From Spartinivicinus marinus (GTDB taxonomy: Bacteria > Pseudomonadota > Gammaproteobacteria > Pseudomonadales > Zooshikellaceae), in assembly GCF_026309355.1 (NCBI RefSeq), contig NZ_JAPJZK010000003.1, positions 1 to 64,000 of the forward strand: a stretch of 64,000 nt of DNA, given 5' to 3'. Below, one piece after another: positions 16,555 through 24,316 of the stretch; position 1 is the stretch's first letter, and every line of letters starts with the position of its first letter. Position numbers and translations under genes: made by a program. Below the pieces are notes generated by a model that saw only the letters and a program-made list of their open reading frames with translations, did not search any database and was not told the origin of the DNA.

Positions 16555-17712
16555 ATGCTTGTAGGGTTAAGTATGGGATCTCGCACATCTAAAAATAGCT
16601 TATTAATTGGTAATATCCCTGTTGTTGTTTCGCAGGAGCTTGCAGTAAAGATTGGTTTGGATGAAGCGATATTTTTAAACAAGCTTCATTACTTGCTCAC
16701 ACCTAAAGAAAATTTCATTAATCATCGTCTGCATAAGTATGGTGGGAAATACTGGGTTTACCATACTATCGAAGAATTAATCGAAAAGGTTTTTCCTTAT
16801 TGGTGTGCCAGTAAGGTCGAACGTTTATTAAATAAACTACGCAAATTGAAGCTAATCAAAACCGCTCATTTGCACTTTAGTGTGTTAGGTATCCGAGGTG
16901 TCAGGACGCTTTGGTACACCATTAATTATGAAGCGGTTTCGAGTTTAGAAAATACACAAGCAAGTGAGACAGAGCTTGATATAACTGAGAGAAATCAGTC
17001 TGTAGACCACGTAGTTTCTGGAATACCGCAAAATGAGGAAATCGAAACCCGCAAAATGCAGGATTGTACAACCCTGCAAAATGAGGAAATGGTCGAGGGT
17101 ATATCAACACCGCTAGAGCCGGCAGAAAATAAGGCTTGTGACGTAGTTGGCACAGATCATGCAATTTCTTTAAAGAATAATTTAAAGAATATAAAAACTA
17201 CTAACGTTTCTTGCTCAGAAACGAAACAAGAAACGGTTGATGATTTTGTAATCAATGAAATGCGAAAAAAACTGAGTGATGAGGAGTTCCAAGAGTTTGA
17301 ATCTCAGATCAAAGCAAAGATTTTTGATTACAAGAGTTTTCAAATTAATAAAGGGCAGTATTTAATTAACCTTGGTGGAGCCCTGTTGTACGTACAGAAC
17401 GGGATAAACTTTCTTCGTAATAGTTTGCGACGAACAGCTAAAATCACAGCTGCACTCGATAAGAAAAATACGGCGAATGCTAATTACCAGGAACAACTGA
17501 CAAAGAAAATTCAACGCAAAACCGATGATCTCGCCTGGTCACAACGATCTACAGCTGAAGTAGTGTTAGACCAAAGTTGGGCTGATGGGATTAACTTTGA
17601 TGATGACCTGGATAACCCTCATGCAAGGGATACGATGGTAACAGACGTGTATTCAGCACCAGCAGCTGATAGCAGTGATGTTGATTGGCTCATGGGGGAT
17701 TGCTATGCCTAA
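16555..17712 (+). CDS. Phage-type replication initiator with winged helix (O-protein-like)
   Basis: 385 aa. The N-terminal 130 residues form a winged helix used by phage replication proteins: LDEAIFLNKLHYLL, then KVERLLNKLRKLKLIKT (recognition helix), then a wing ending in LWYTINYEAV. A low-complexity linker (about 130-215) contains IPQNEEIETRKMQ and LQNEEM, encoded by DNA repeats that look like origin iterons. The C-terminal helical part (SDEEFQEFESQIKAKIF) may bind the helicase loader. Start is uncertain: ATG 16555 has no ribosome-binding site, and ATG 16573 (MGSRTSK) follows GTAGGGT. It overlaps the next gene by 8 nt. Role: origin recognition for the element, as lambda O does. Confidence 0.7.
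   Translation: MLVGLSMGSRTSKNSLLIGNIPVVVSQELAVKIGLDEAIFLNKLHYLLTPKENFINHRLHKYGGKYWVYHTIEELIEKVFPYWCASKVERLLNKLRKLKLIKTAHLHFSVLGIRGVRTLWYTINYEAVSSLENTQASETELDITERNQSVDHVVSGIPQNEEIETRKMQDCTTLQNEEMVEGISTPLEPAENKACDVVGTDHAISLKNNLKNIKTTNVSCSETKQETVDDFVINEMRKKLSDEEFQEFESQIKAKIFDYKSFQINKGQYLINLGGALLYVQNGINFLRNSLRRTAKITAALDKKNTANANYQEQLTKKIQRKTDDLAWSQRSTAEVVLDQSWADGINFDDDLDNPHARDTMVTDVYSAPAADSSDVDWLMGDCYA
17026..17090 (+). repeat. Three iteron-like direct repeats inside the replication initiator gene
   Basis: The octamer GCAAAATG recurs at 17028, 17051 and 17076 (spacing 23 and 25 bp), each inside a longer match of the type C-N-GCAAAATG-(C)A-GGA. Spacing of about two helical turns in the linker of a replication initiator is the layout of a lambda-type origin lying within the O gene. 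Encoded residues (QNEEI, KMQD, QNEEM) are not conserved domain parts, which suggests selection on the DNA. Confidence 0.55.
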
Positions 17713-18130
17713 GCCGAGTATTCAGGTTAATGAGCGTAATTTTCTTGATATTCTGGGTTATCTAAATAACCACATTGGCAATCATAACTGGTCACAGCGG
17801 TTTGAATTATCCAGTGAAATACACGACTCGCAACCAGTGTTACAAGCTATTGTACCAGTTGCTGAAGCTGAGCAAGTCAACAAACTACAGGCGTGGTGTG
17901 ATGAGTGGCTGGATGCTAAAAACAACAGTCAGGCCTGGCAAAAGGTAAAACGAGCGGTGTACTTAAAATACAAGCAAGTTGATTGTAGAGAATCTGATCA
18001 CCGGGTTATCAGTACACCACTGGAGGCTAGAGCCCATTTAATCCTCAGCTCTATTGCTGGTCATAAAACCATGTCGATGTCTGATGTGATTGAAAAATAT
18101 TTAGGACCAGTGCAAAAACGCTTAGGTTAA
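17705..18130 (+). CDS. Hypothetical phage protein with MatP/ribbon-helix-helix-like C-terminus (141 aa)
   Basis: The ATG at 17705 with GGGGGA just upstream (17694-17699) is preferred over an in-frame ATG 30 nt earlier. The middle part reads EQVNKLQAWCDEWLD and KVKRAVYLKYKQ. The C-terminus STPLEARAHLILSSIAG followed by MSMSDVIEKYL resembles the LxxLA-(K)-xxMTLSxxIExLI pattern of MatP-type and related ribbon-helix-helix DNA binders. A divergent paralogue with the same three blocks is encoded at 35372-35869. It overlaps the initiator gene by 8 nt, so a role in replication or partition of the element is likely. No family can be named with certainty. Confidence 0.6.
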   Translation: MPKPSIQVNERNFLDILGYLNNHIGNHNWSQRFELSSEIHDSQPVLQAIVPVAEAEQVNKLQAWCDEWLDAKNNSQAWQKVKRAVYLKYKQVDCRESDHRVISTPLEARAHLILSSIAGHKTMSMSDVIEKYLGPVQKRLG

Positions 18131-18187
18131 TTTTTTATTCAACAGTTTAATTAATTATATTTTCGTTTAATTTTCGAAAGGGTTTTC

Positions 18188-18868
18188 ATGGCTAAAAAAA
18201 TCAAAAGCACAGAGATTATTGGACCCATTGATGCTGAAGGCGGCATGATGCTGGATGTGGAATTGGGAATGGATCATTACACCTGCTGTTGGTTAGCAGG
18301 TAACGATGCATTAACCGCTAAAGGTGAGGAAGCGTTTCAGCAGTTCTGTGATTACATGAATGCCAATCAGCAAATATTATTATTCAACGGCAGCATTATT
18401 GTGGTGGGAACAAGAGCCTTTACTCAACAGGATATTATTTCAACGCTGCAACAGTTTGAAAATGGCGATATTGTTTGCTTTCAAGGTCATTACGAACCTT
18501 CTGACCACCTGTTGATTCGAGCAGGATTCAATGTGATAGATACCTTCGAAGTGGAAGAAATGAGCCAGTTAGAACGACAGCTGGTGGGTGAAGCCACTCA
18601 CATTCAAGCAGATATTATTAGCATTGCTAAACGTTATCCTGCAGCACCAATGGAGGACACTCTATTTGGGCAGTTGGCAAATCATATCCAACAACACTGT
18701 ATGCAACTGACATTGATTACCAACATTGCTGAAAAAAGAAATGGCGGGTTTTCAGGTGAAGGGGCAGAAGAGTTAAATAACCTGCTAATGGAGTTGGATT
18801 ATGGGCTAAAAGACTCGTCACCCTGGGTTCACACCATTACTCAGCAGCATTTGCCAGCAAGTATTTAA
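18188..18868 (+). CDS. Hypothetical protein of the replication block (226 aa)
   Basis: Good start with GAAAGGG about 7 nt upstream of ATG 18188. Cytosolic, acidic, with no transmembrane segment. Residues 15-110 look like an alpha/beta domain (GMMLDVELGMDHYTCCWL, FNGSIIVVGTRAF, NGDIVCFQGHYEPSDHLL), and the second half is helical (LERQLVGEATHIQADII). I do not recognise the family. It lies between the replication initiator and the nuclease/SSB genes in the same direction, so a DNA replication or recombination accessory role is probable. Confidence 0.55.
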   Translation: MAKKIKSTEIIGPIDAEGGMMLDVELGMDHYTCCWLAGNDALTAKGEEAFQQFCDYMNANQQILLFNGSIIVVGTRAFTQQDIISTLQQFENGDIVCFQGHYEPSDHLLIRAGFNVIDTFEVEEMSQLERQLVGEATHIQADIISIAKRYPAAPMEDTLFGQLANHIQQHCMQLTLITNIAEKRNGGFSGEGAEELNNLLMELDYGLKDSSPWVHTITQQHLPASI

Positions 18869-18943
18869 TCGTTAATGCGATATTTATTTATCGTCGTGGG
18901 TCGTTGAGTTATTCAGGTAAAATAGGAGGCTACTATATTTTTA

Positions 18944-19351
18944 GTGAATCAAATGGCTACCTCAAAATCAGCTGTATCTAATCAGTCCAGAATAGAAAAC
19001 TTATTTCATCATCAAATTAATATTCCAGGTTTTGCCAAGTTTATGAGTGAATATCGATTTCATCCTAAGCGGTTATGGCGGTTTGACTTTGTATTCCTGG
19101 ATTACAACCTGGCTGTGGAGCTGGAAGGGGGTACCTACAGTCATGGTCGACGTACTAAATCTGGCCAAACCCTTAAATCCAGGCACCTAACGCCTACTGG
19201 GTTTTATCAGGATTGTGAAAAATACGCTGAAGCAGCGATTCAAGGCTGGTCAGTATTACGCTTTGATAGCCGTATGGTTAGGGAAGGGAGTGCATTTGAT
19301 TACACGGTCAGAGCATTAGAATCGCGAGGCTTTCGATGGAAAAAGGCGTAA
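18944..19351 (+). CDS. PD-(D/E)XK-type endonuclease (DUF559/Vsr-like fold)
   Basis: 135 aa. [25 protein letters not shown] gives the Asp followed by (D/E)-x-E-G of the restriction-endonuclease fold (Asp in RFDF, Glu in VELEGG). [17 protein letters not shown] followed by [10 protein letters not shown] is the helix plus last strand common to Vsr/DUF559 nucleases. Phages use such proteins for recombination or Holliday-structure processing. AGGAGG lies at about 18924, rather far from GTG 18944; the ATG at 18953 is an alternative start. It overlaps ssb by 16 nt, so the two are translated together. Confidence 0.7.
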   Translation: MNQMATSKSAVSNQSRIENLFHHQINIPGFAKFMSEYRFHPKRLWRFDFVFLDYNLAVELEGGTYSHGRRTKSGQTLKSRHLTPTGFYQDCEKYAEAAIQGWSVLRFDSRMVREGSAFDYTVRALESRGFRWKKA

Positions 19352-19809
19352 ATAAAGTAATTCTGGTAGGCAATCTTGGAGCAGATCCCGATGCGCGATA
19401 TTTGCCAAATGGCACCGCTGTCACCCGGTTAAGTGTGGCAACCGGGGAAAAGTGGAAAGATAAACAAACTGGACAAGTTAAAACCCAAACTGAATGGCAC
19501 CAAATAGTTCTGTTTGGAAAGCTGGCTGAAATAGCTGCCCAATATTTAAAAAAGGGTGGAAAAATCTATGTGGAGGGGAAATTAAAAACCCGCAAATGGC
19601 AGGCTAAAGATGGCTCAGACCGATATACCACTGAGATAGTTGCAGATCAGTGGCAAAGAATCGATAGCCAGGCTAAACAGAATCAACAACAACCAACAAA
19701 CTATCAGGCACCACAAAATACGCCAGCAGCAGGACAACAGTCGATGTCTATGCCGGCGCAGCAAAATTATCAGCAACCGCCAGCTGACTGGGATGACATC
19801 CCTTTTTGA
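19336..19809 (+). CDS. ssb: Single-stranded DNA-binding protein
   Basis: 157 aa. N-terminal OB fold ([56 protein letters not shown]), a Gln/Pro-rich linker of about 40 residues, and the acidic tip DDIPF that recruits replication and repair partners. Length is slightly short of E. coli SSB (178), the usual size for phage and plasmid versions. It starts inside the nuclease gene with GAGG 8 nt upstream. It covers single strands during replication of the element and coordinates the nuclease before it. Confidence 0.97.
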   Translation: MEKGVNKVILVGNLGADPDARYLPNGTAVTRLSVATGEKWKDKQTGQVKTQTEWHQIVLFGKLAEIAAQYLKKGGKIYVEGKLKTRKWQAKDGSDRYTTEIVADQWQRIDSQAKQNQQQPTNYQAPQNTPAAGQQSMSMPAQQNYQQPPADWDDIPF

Positions 19810-19825
19810 GCGGTCTGAAAGCTGC

Positions 19826-20101
19826 TCAGTATATACGGCGTTGTCGTTGCTCAAGACGACCAATTGCAACATAAGAAATTAAAAGCACTGTTCCAGCTAT
19901 AAAGCTGAATATTCCAATATTGATGTCATGTAATAGTGAGTGGAGTAGGTGAGGTAGTCGGTCATGCAGGATACTAAAGTTAAAGCTGACCCAGCTATGT
20001 GCATCCAGGTAATGTAATAACTGTAAGAAGGCAGTTAGAGTGGCGAGTAACAGCAAGAAGCTGCCCAAGCAAAGTAGAAAATACCTGATTAAAGTGATCA
20101 T
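19826..20101 (-). CDS. Possible small membrane protein (91 aa)
   Basis: Leftward frame with two hydrophobic segments, about residues 5-30 (LLCLGSFLLLLATLTAFL) and 62-80 (IFSFIAGTVLLISYVAI), ending in a basic tail (RLEQRQRR). Topology would be two-pass with the amphipathic part between. The start lacks a well-placed ribosome-binding site. It is convergent with ssb, 16 nt from its end. No family. Retained because composition and topology look natural, but it could be chance. Confidence 0.4.
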   Translation of the reverse strand: MITLIRYFLLCLGSFLLLLATLTAFLQLLHYLDAHSWVSFNFSILHDRLPHLLHSLLHDINIGIFSFIAGTVLLISYVAIGRLEQRQRRIY

Positions 20102-20506
20102 TCCAGCTGAGACTAGTTTTGAGTAACGGCGTTGTTTGTAAGAATAAGCTAATAATTAAAAACATGTTGGGCGGTTGGCTCAGCTGTAGTATAAGTACCC
20201 TGTTACCAGAAATGGTAATATCTGGCATGTTCCTCTAACGAGGAGCTTGGTATAGGCCCGCAAAAGGGCCTTTGCTTAACTTCATAGATAGTATTCCACA
20301 AACTAACATTTCCAATATTGACTTTTATTCTCAAAAGTGAATGTATTTTAACCAGTTTTCCACAGTTATAGTGGATAACCTTGTGCATAACGTGTAGTAA
20401 GTTGGCTGCTTGTTTGATGTCATCGCACTGCAAAGCCGCTGGCCAAGAAAAGTGCTATACTTAGCAGCCATTAAACAAACAAATCAGCCTGAATCTTCAT
20501 ACTCTA
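20102..20506. other. Structured intergenic region with hairpins and DnaA-box-like sites
   Basis: No convincing gene; a 76-codon leftward frame (20203-20433) has no family or ribosome-binding site. Several hairpins lie close together: TTACC/GGTAA around 20200-20217, TCCTC/GAGGA at 20231-20243, and AGGCCC/GGGCCT at 20254-20271 followed by a weak T-rich run. Three DnaA-box-like 9-mers follow at 20356-20390. The region separates ssb (rightward) from two leftward small regulator genes. Confidence 0.5.
20356..20390. promoter_or_regulatory. Cluster of three DnaA-box-like 9-mers
   Basis: TTTTCCACA (20356-20364, + strand) and TTATGCACA (20382-20390, - strand) both fit the relaxed consensus TTWTNCACA. 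TTATCCACT (20370-20378, - strand) differs from the strong box TTATCCACA by one base. Three sites within 35 bp are more than expected by chance. They may mark a host-DnaA-dependent origin or DnaA-controlled expression of the element. Confidence 0.5.
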
Positions 20507-20773
20507 TCAGTCGTCTTCAGTAATTGGTTGTGTACTGTGTTCTTCCAGTAAGCGGTCTAAATCGGCTTTATTTTTTACTAGGCCTTGCTCAATTAAATAT
20601 TTTTCTAAATGAGCCCATTTTGAGGTAGGCATATTTCTATATCTTCCTGTCCCTTTTTTTGATCGCCAGGTTGTAACTGTATTGCGACTAGAACAGAAAC
20701 AAATTACAGCAACTTCATGGGCCTTCAATTTGAAGGCCTTTTGTACAATTTTTAGTTTTTCGTTGTTGGTCAT
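20507..20773 (-). CDS. Small helix-turn-helix regulator (88 aa)
   Basis: Residues 1-40 read KLKIVQKAFKLKAHEVAVICFCSS and NTVTTWRSKKGTGRY, a helix-turn-helix with the recognition helix around NTVTTWR. The C-terminal half (MPTSKWAHLEKYLIEQGLV) is helical and could dimerise. DUF1456- or phage-regulator-like proteins share this size. Its ATG overlaps the stop of the 58-aa gene upstream (ATGA), so both form one leftward operon. Likely a repressor or activator of the phage-like block. Confidence 0.6.
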   Translation of the reverse strand: MTNNEKLKIVQKAFKLKAHEVAVICFCSSRNTVTTWRSKKGTGRYRNMPTSKWAHLEKYLIEQGLVKNKADLDRLLEEHSTQPITEDD

Positions 20774-20946
20774 GTAGGTACTAGTTGATTATTGCGCTCA
20801 ATCTCATCAGCAATTCGTTTGATAATGGCCTTACCTACTATGGATTTACAGGTACAGGCATAACGTAAAACTTCTGGGATTAAGTCGGATGGTATAGGGC
20901 GGCTTACCTTTAAGTTGCGCACTGTGTTATATTCAGCCTCAGTCAT
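20770..20946 (-). CDS. Small hypothetical protein upstream of the HTH regulator (58 aa)
   Basis: 58 codons beginning MTEAEYNTVRNLKVSRPIPS, with AAGGAG a few nucleotides before ATG 20946 and a stop overlapping the regulator's ATG (ATGA). Both signs strongly support translation. Residues about 18-50 (SDLIPEVLRYACTCKSIVG, then KAIIKRIADEIE) are helical. The arrangement of a small basic protein before a helix-turn-helix gene suggests that the two act together, but no family is recognised. Confidence 0.65.
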   Translation of the reverse strand: MTEAEYNTVRNLKVSRPIPSDLIPEVLRYACTCKSIVGKAIIKRIADEIERNNQLVPT

Positions 20947-21029
20947 TGGCAGACTCCTTTTTTAATTGGTGATGTTGGTGACTAGGGGGTTTTGGTTGTC
21001 CGTGCAAAGATTGACCAAAACTCCTGCCT

Positions 21030-21302
21030 TTACTTTTTTGCTGTTGGTTTATTCCTCACGACATCTATTCCTGCTTCATCTAGTGCACCCTCTAAAATAA
21101 AATCCATAGTAGCTGGCACAATTAAATTACCCATTTTTTTATACCAAAGCGCTGTTCCTGCTTCATAACCCAGGCCCATGACACAATTAGTGAGTACAAC
21201 ATTATTCACTGAATCGGTCAGTTCCATGGCTAAAATCGTGCGTTGATAGGCACTGATACAGCTTGGTATAACTGGATCCTTTCGTTTTCTAAACATATCC
21301 AT
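21030..21302 (-). CDS. Small hypothetical protein (90 aa)
   Basis: A TTG nine nucleotides upstream (21311) is also in frame, but ATG 21302 (MDMFRKRKD) has GGA just before it and is preferred. The sequence has a basic N-terminus, then a central, fairly hydrophobic helix region (TILAMELTDSVNNVVLTNCVMGLGYEAGTAL, split here only for reading) and a polar C-terminus. No signal peptide or catalytic motif. It lies leftward, upstream of the small regulator operon, and divergent from the lysis genes. Function unknown. Confidence 0.5.
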   Translation of the reverse strand: MDMFRKRKDPVIPSCISAYQRTILAMELTDSVNNVVLTNCVMGLGYEAGTALWYKKMGNLIVPATMDFILEGALDEAGIDVVRNKPTAKK

Positions 21303-21492
21303 ACATTCCAATATTTTTTTATCATCCAGGTTAAAAAGTCATCTGTGATACATTCATTACTCGCTGATGACGGCAAGCAGTATATTATATAAATGCGCAC
21401 ATTGAACACATTTTTTTTGTAATACTTAAGTCGTAGATCAGCGTGAATTGAGTTAATTTTGATCGAATCAGCAACCATTCAGAGGTGTATTA

Positions 21493-21741
21493 ATGGATGG
21501 AGTTTCTACTGACTTATACCAATCTCTTGGTATTTTCACGCTCAGCATTAAACTAGCGTATTTATTAATCGCAATATCCGCCTCATTAGCATTACTTCGA
21601 ATTTACGATAAACGCGCAAAAATTTCTTTTTCTGAGTGGCTAAATAATGCAATTGAAAACCAATTTTTTACGGCGGTGGCTTTGTATTTTGGTATGCGTT
21701 TCTTTGCCGTGTGCTGGCTTATCAGCACCATTTTTTCCTGA
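21493..21741 (+). CDS. Holin-like small membrane protein (82 aa)
   Basis: GAGGTG (21481-21486) precedes ATG 21493. Two transmembrane segments, about 13-38 (LGIFTLSIKLAYLLIAISA) and 58-80 (FFTAVALYFGMRFFAVCWL), with a basic loop (RIYDKRAK) between. Immediately followed by, and overlapping by 95 nt, a transglycosylase and then Rz/Rz1. Position at the head of a lysis cassette supports a holin that makes membrane holes for the cell-wall enzyme. No sequence family is recognised, so the call is mainly from context. Confidence 0.55.
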   Translation: MDGVSTDLYQSLGIFTLSIKLAYLLIAISASLALLRIYDKRAKISFSEWLNNAIENQFFTAVALYFGMRFFAVCWLISTIFS

Positions 21742-22225
21742 TCAATACGATGAAATGATTCGGTCAGCGAGTAAGTTATATTTACCTGAGATTGACTGGC
21801 GATTATTTAAAGCCCAGCTCTATCAAGAGTCTCGACTTAAGCCCAATGCTGTATCACCGGCTGGCGCACAAGGGCTTGGTCAAATTATGCCGGGTACCTG
21901 GTCTGATATCAGTCGACAGTTGAAGCTAGATAAACACCTGGTGTTTGACCCAGAAAGTAATATTCAAGCTTCCGCTTTTTACATGGCTAAGATGCGTAAG
22001 TTTTGGACGGCACCACGACCAGCAGCAGACAAACATTCATTGGCATTAGCCTCATACAATGCCGGTGCCGGTAATATTCTGAAAGCACAGAAACGCTGTA
22101 ACAATGCACGACTGTATCAACTGATTATTAAGTGTCTTCCCAACGTGACTAGTCATCATGCTAAAGAAACGACAACTTACGTTAAACGTATTTGGCGCTA
22201 TTGGGTATCCATGTTGGTAGGTTAA
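21647..22225 (+). CDS. Lytic transglycosylase (SLT domain), phage endolysin type
   Basis: 192 aa. N-terminal hydrophobic signal (about 1-27), then a soluble lytic transglycosylase domain: catalytic Glu61 in LYQESRLKPNAVSPAGAQGLG, followed by QIMPGTW and the later LALASYNAGAGNI and YVKRIWRYW signatures. It cuts the MurNAc-GlcNAc bond of peptidoglycan with formation of 1,6-anhydro ends. The signal means Sec-dependent export or signal-arrest-release, so the holin may act by depolarising the membrane. The stop (TAA) overlaps the next ATG by one base. Confidence 0.85.
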   Translation: MQLKTNFLRRWLCILVCVSLPCAGLSAPFFPDQYDEMIRSASKLYLPEIDWRLFKAQLYQESRLKPNAVSPAGAQGLGQIMPGTWSDISRQLKLDKHLVFDPESNIQASAFYMAKMRKFWTAPRPAADKHSLALASYNAGAGNILKAQKRCNNARLYQLIIKCLPNVTSHHAKETTTYVKRIWRYWVSMLVG

Positions 22226-22563
22226 TGCTGAATAAAGCAATATTTATTATTGGTACATTATTATTTTCAGGTTGCTTGCTGCAATTCTGGCAAGTCAAGG
22301 ATCTGAAAAACACACAACAGTTACTGGTAAATAAAAATCAGCAATTAGTCAATCAGCTATCGGAATCACAAGCAGCGAATCATCAATTACTGCAATCACT
22401 GAATCAACAACGGCAAATCGCCAAAGAACGCGCCGCCAATCTAGATACAATTCAACAGCAACTAAACCGTGCGTTAGCCACTATCAAAGCTCATGACAAA
22501 ACGACTTGGAATACTCAGCAGTTGCCTGATTATGTTGTCCGCCTGTTCACTGATCACCCCTAA
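22225..22563 (+). CDS. Rz-like inner-membrane spanin
   Basis: 112 aa from ATG 22225 (TAATG overlap with the transglycosylase). One N-terminal transmembrane segment (AIFIIGTLLFSGCLLQFW) and a long coiled coil rich in Gln and Asn reaching into the periplasm. This is the i-spanin layout: it pairs with the outer-membrane lipoprotein Rz1 and fuses inner and outer membrane at lysis. The Rz1 gene is embedded in its 3' end in another frame, the classical arrangement. Confidence 0.8.
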   Translation: MLNKAIFIIGTLLFSGCLLQFWQVKDLKNTQQLLVNKNQQLVNQLSESQAANHQLLQSLNQQRQIAKERAANLDTIQQQLNRALATIKAHDKTTWNTQQLPDYVVRLFTDHP

Positions 22564-22762
22564 ACCCACCATTAAACCAGTGATTATCCGGCAGGTACCA
22601 CCTGTCGAGTGGCTACAACCTTGCCCTAAGCCAGAGCTGACAGGTCATACCAATCAAGAATTATTAACGCTAACCACAACAGCATTAGCAGTGATTGATC
22701 AATGCAATGCGGATAAAGCAGCCATTAAGCAGTGGAGTGAAAGCGAGTCTAGCCATGAATGA
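22493..22762 (+). CDS. Rz1-like outer-membrane spanin lipoprotein
   Basis: 89 aa. The lipobox LIMLSAC gives a lipidated Cys at about residue 18, followed by a Pro-rich segment (TPKPTIKPVIIRQVPPVEW), the signature of o-spanins. It starts inside the Rz gene in the +1 frame and runs 199 nt past its end. It completes the lysis cassette (holin, transglycosylase, Rz, Rz1). Confidence 0.8.
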   Translation: MTKRLGILSSCLIMLSACSLITPKPTIKPVIIRQVPPVEWLQPCPKPELTGHTNQELLTLTTTALAVIDQCNADKAAIKQWSESESSHE

Positions 22763-23204
22763 GTTGTTAAATACCACCAATATTATATTAACCAGTAGTG
22801 CCGCTGTAGCCGGTGCCATTCTAGGTAACACTGGGTTTTGGAAGTTTATTCTCAAGAAAAAAGAAGAGAATTTAACCCATGCGAAAGAAAAAGAAGCACT
22901 GTTGAATGCCAGTAAAAGCCTGGTGGATATGCAGGCCAGCGTCATTGATTCGGTTAGAGAACATTTTGATATTACTGTCACTAACATCAAAAACGATTAT
23001 GAAGAAAAGCTCACGGCTGAAAATCAGAAATTTGAGCAGGCTTTATCAACCATGCGGCTGAAGCTGGATAACCTGGACCGGGCTAACCGTGCCTTACATG
23101 AAGAAGTAAAGCAACTGAAATTACGTAACGAAGAACTTGAGCAAGCGAACAAACAATTAACCCAAATCCTACAATCATTTGAGCATTTGAAAGGTGAAGT
23201 GTGA
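22755..23204 (+). CDS. Membrane-anchored coiled-coil phage protein (149 aa)
   Basis: ATG 22755 overlaps the Rz1 stop. A single transmembrane segment (about 10-30: IILTSSAAVAGAILGN) is followed by roughly 115 residues of heptad-patterned coiled coil (AENQKFEQALSTMRLKLDNL, HEEVKQLKLRNEELEQ). Genes of this type lie between spanins and terminase in several Mu-like and lambdoid phages; function is not established. Its stop overlaps the GTG of terS, so it is cotranslated with packaging genes. Confidence 0.6.
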   Translation: MNELLNTTNIILTSSAAVAGAILGNTGFWKFILKKKEENLTHAKEKEALLNASKSLVDMQASVIDSVREHFDITVTNIKNDYEEKLTAENQKFEQALSTMRLKLDNLDRANRALHEEVKQLKLRNEELEQANKQLTQILQSFEHLKGEV

Positions 23205-24316
23205 GTAAAGGTAAAGACTATTGGGATAAATTAATTAAAGAATATGCGCAATCGTGGACAAAGACAAAAATTAGTCCGCGCAAGTGGTATGATGAGCATG
23301 TCGGTGACGATCGGTGGAACACTGCTAGACGCCATATTACAAAGGCTGCAGCAGAACTAGCATTGGAAAAAATAGCGACAGGAACTGCGCAAAAACACGC
23401 GCAATTAGAAATAGAAACGCGCAAAAAAACTGCGCAAAAGTCGACTAAAGTGCGCAAAAATACTGCGCAAATTTACCAAAATGCGCAAAATGATGGTGAT
23501 GAAAGTGCGCAAATTGAAAAATGCGCAAATGTTATAAATAATGTGCAAGATAATTTTTCTGTTGGGGGGACAAATGGCACCATCGACTCCCCAAAAAATA
23601 AAATAGTTAAATGTGACACTCAATCAAACGGTCGCGGGGGCAAGCGTCCAGGCGCTGGGGCACCTCAAGGCAACCAAAATCGTTATGAGCATGGTTTATA
23701 CAGTCGCTTTTATACCGATGAAGAGCGCCGATTTTGTAATAACAACCAACATTTACAGCGCTCGATTAAAGGTGAAATGGATTTAATTCGAATTCGCCTA
23801 GCTCGCACTGTTGCTTTAGAGCATGCCATCGATGAAGAAGAAGCCGAGTTGCCAGTCAGTGAGGTTGTTGATATGGAAGGTGATAACGGCACGGCCCCTA
23901 CGAATAGCCGCACTGAAATCAGAAGGCGGCCCGACTTCGACAGCATTATTCAACGGCTAACGGGCCGGCTAAACCAGCTCACTAACTTACATGAAAAGCT
24001 GAAAAATGATGATGATCTGACGAAGCGTGATAAGCTCACGATTCAAACTAAAGTACTCCAGCAGCTCAAAGACGACAGTATTTCCCCAATACAAGCAGCT
24101 TATCAATTAGAAGGGCAAGGCATACCGCTACCTGACGTACTCAAACTGCAAGTAAAACAAATGCTCGATAATACCGAGCCCGAGACTGAGCCTGGTATTT
24201 CTGAAGAAGAACTAGACGCCTTGTGTGCTGAAAACAAAGCCAAGCAAGAAAAGGAAGCCGAGTGGTTACAAGAACGCCAGGCATGGTTAACGGAGTGGCG
24301 TAAGGAAAATGGCTAA
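23201..24316 (+). CDS. Phage terminase small subunit (DNA recognition)
   Basis: 371 aa from GTG 23201 (AAGGTG 5 nt upstream). The N-terminal 60 residues look like a helix-turn-helix DNA-binding domain (KTKISPRKWYDEHVGDDRW). A linker (65-120) rich in AQK, AQN and AQI is encoded by a set of GCGCAAA repeats. GRGGKRPGAGAPQGNQN followed by YEHGLYS is the conserved signature of phage terminase-small/HTH proteins. The C-terminal half is helical and oligomerising. It would recognise the packaging site and hand DNA to the large subunit, whose gene overlaps by 8 nt. Confidence 0.8.
   Translation: MSKGKDYWDKLIKEYAQSWTKTKISPRKWYDEHVGDDRWNTARRHITKAAAELALEKIATGTAQKHAQLEIETRKKTAQKSTKVRKNTAQIYQNAQNDGDESAQIEKCANVINNVQDNFSVGGTNGTIDSPKNKIVKCDTQSNGRGGKRPGAGAPQGNQNRYEHGLYSRFYTDEERRFCNNNQHLQRSIKGEMDLIRIRLARTVALEHAIDEEEAELPVSEVVDMEGDNGTAPTNSRTEIRRRPDFDSIIQRLTGRLNQLTNLHEKLKNDDDLTKRDKLTIQTKVLQQLKDDSISPIQAAYQLEGQGIPLPDVLKLQVKQMLDNTEPETEPGISEEELDALCAENKAKQEKEAEWLQERQAWLTEWRKENG
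23387..23529 (+). repeat. Eight GCGCAAA heptamers inside terS (candidate packaging or binding site)
   Basis: Exact GCGCAAA at 23387, 23419, 23432, 23452, 23465, 23483, 23507 and 23523, plus GCGCAAT at 23399; all on the + strand in 143 bp. Spacing is irregular (13 to 32 bp) and the heptamers fall in different codon phases (encoding AQK, RK, CAN and so on), so the DNA rather than the protein appears conserved. In many phages the pac/cos recognition sequence lies within terS. Confidence 0.7.

Noticed and set aside
20160-20245. tRNA-like stretch (GGCTCAGCTGTAGTATAAG resembling a D-arm)
   Set aside because: No acceptor stem, anticodon stem or T-arm can be paired around it; only short isolated hairpins are present.
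23387-23529. Possible CRISPR-like array
   Set aside because: Repeats are only 7 bp, irregularly spaced and inside a coding gene; no spacers of equal length.
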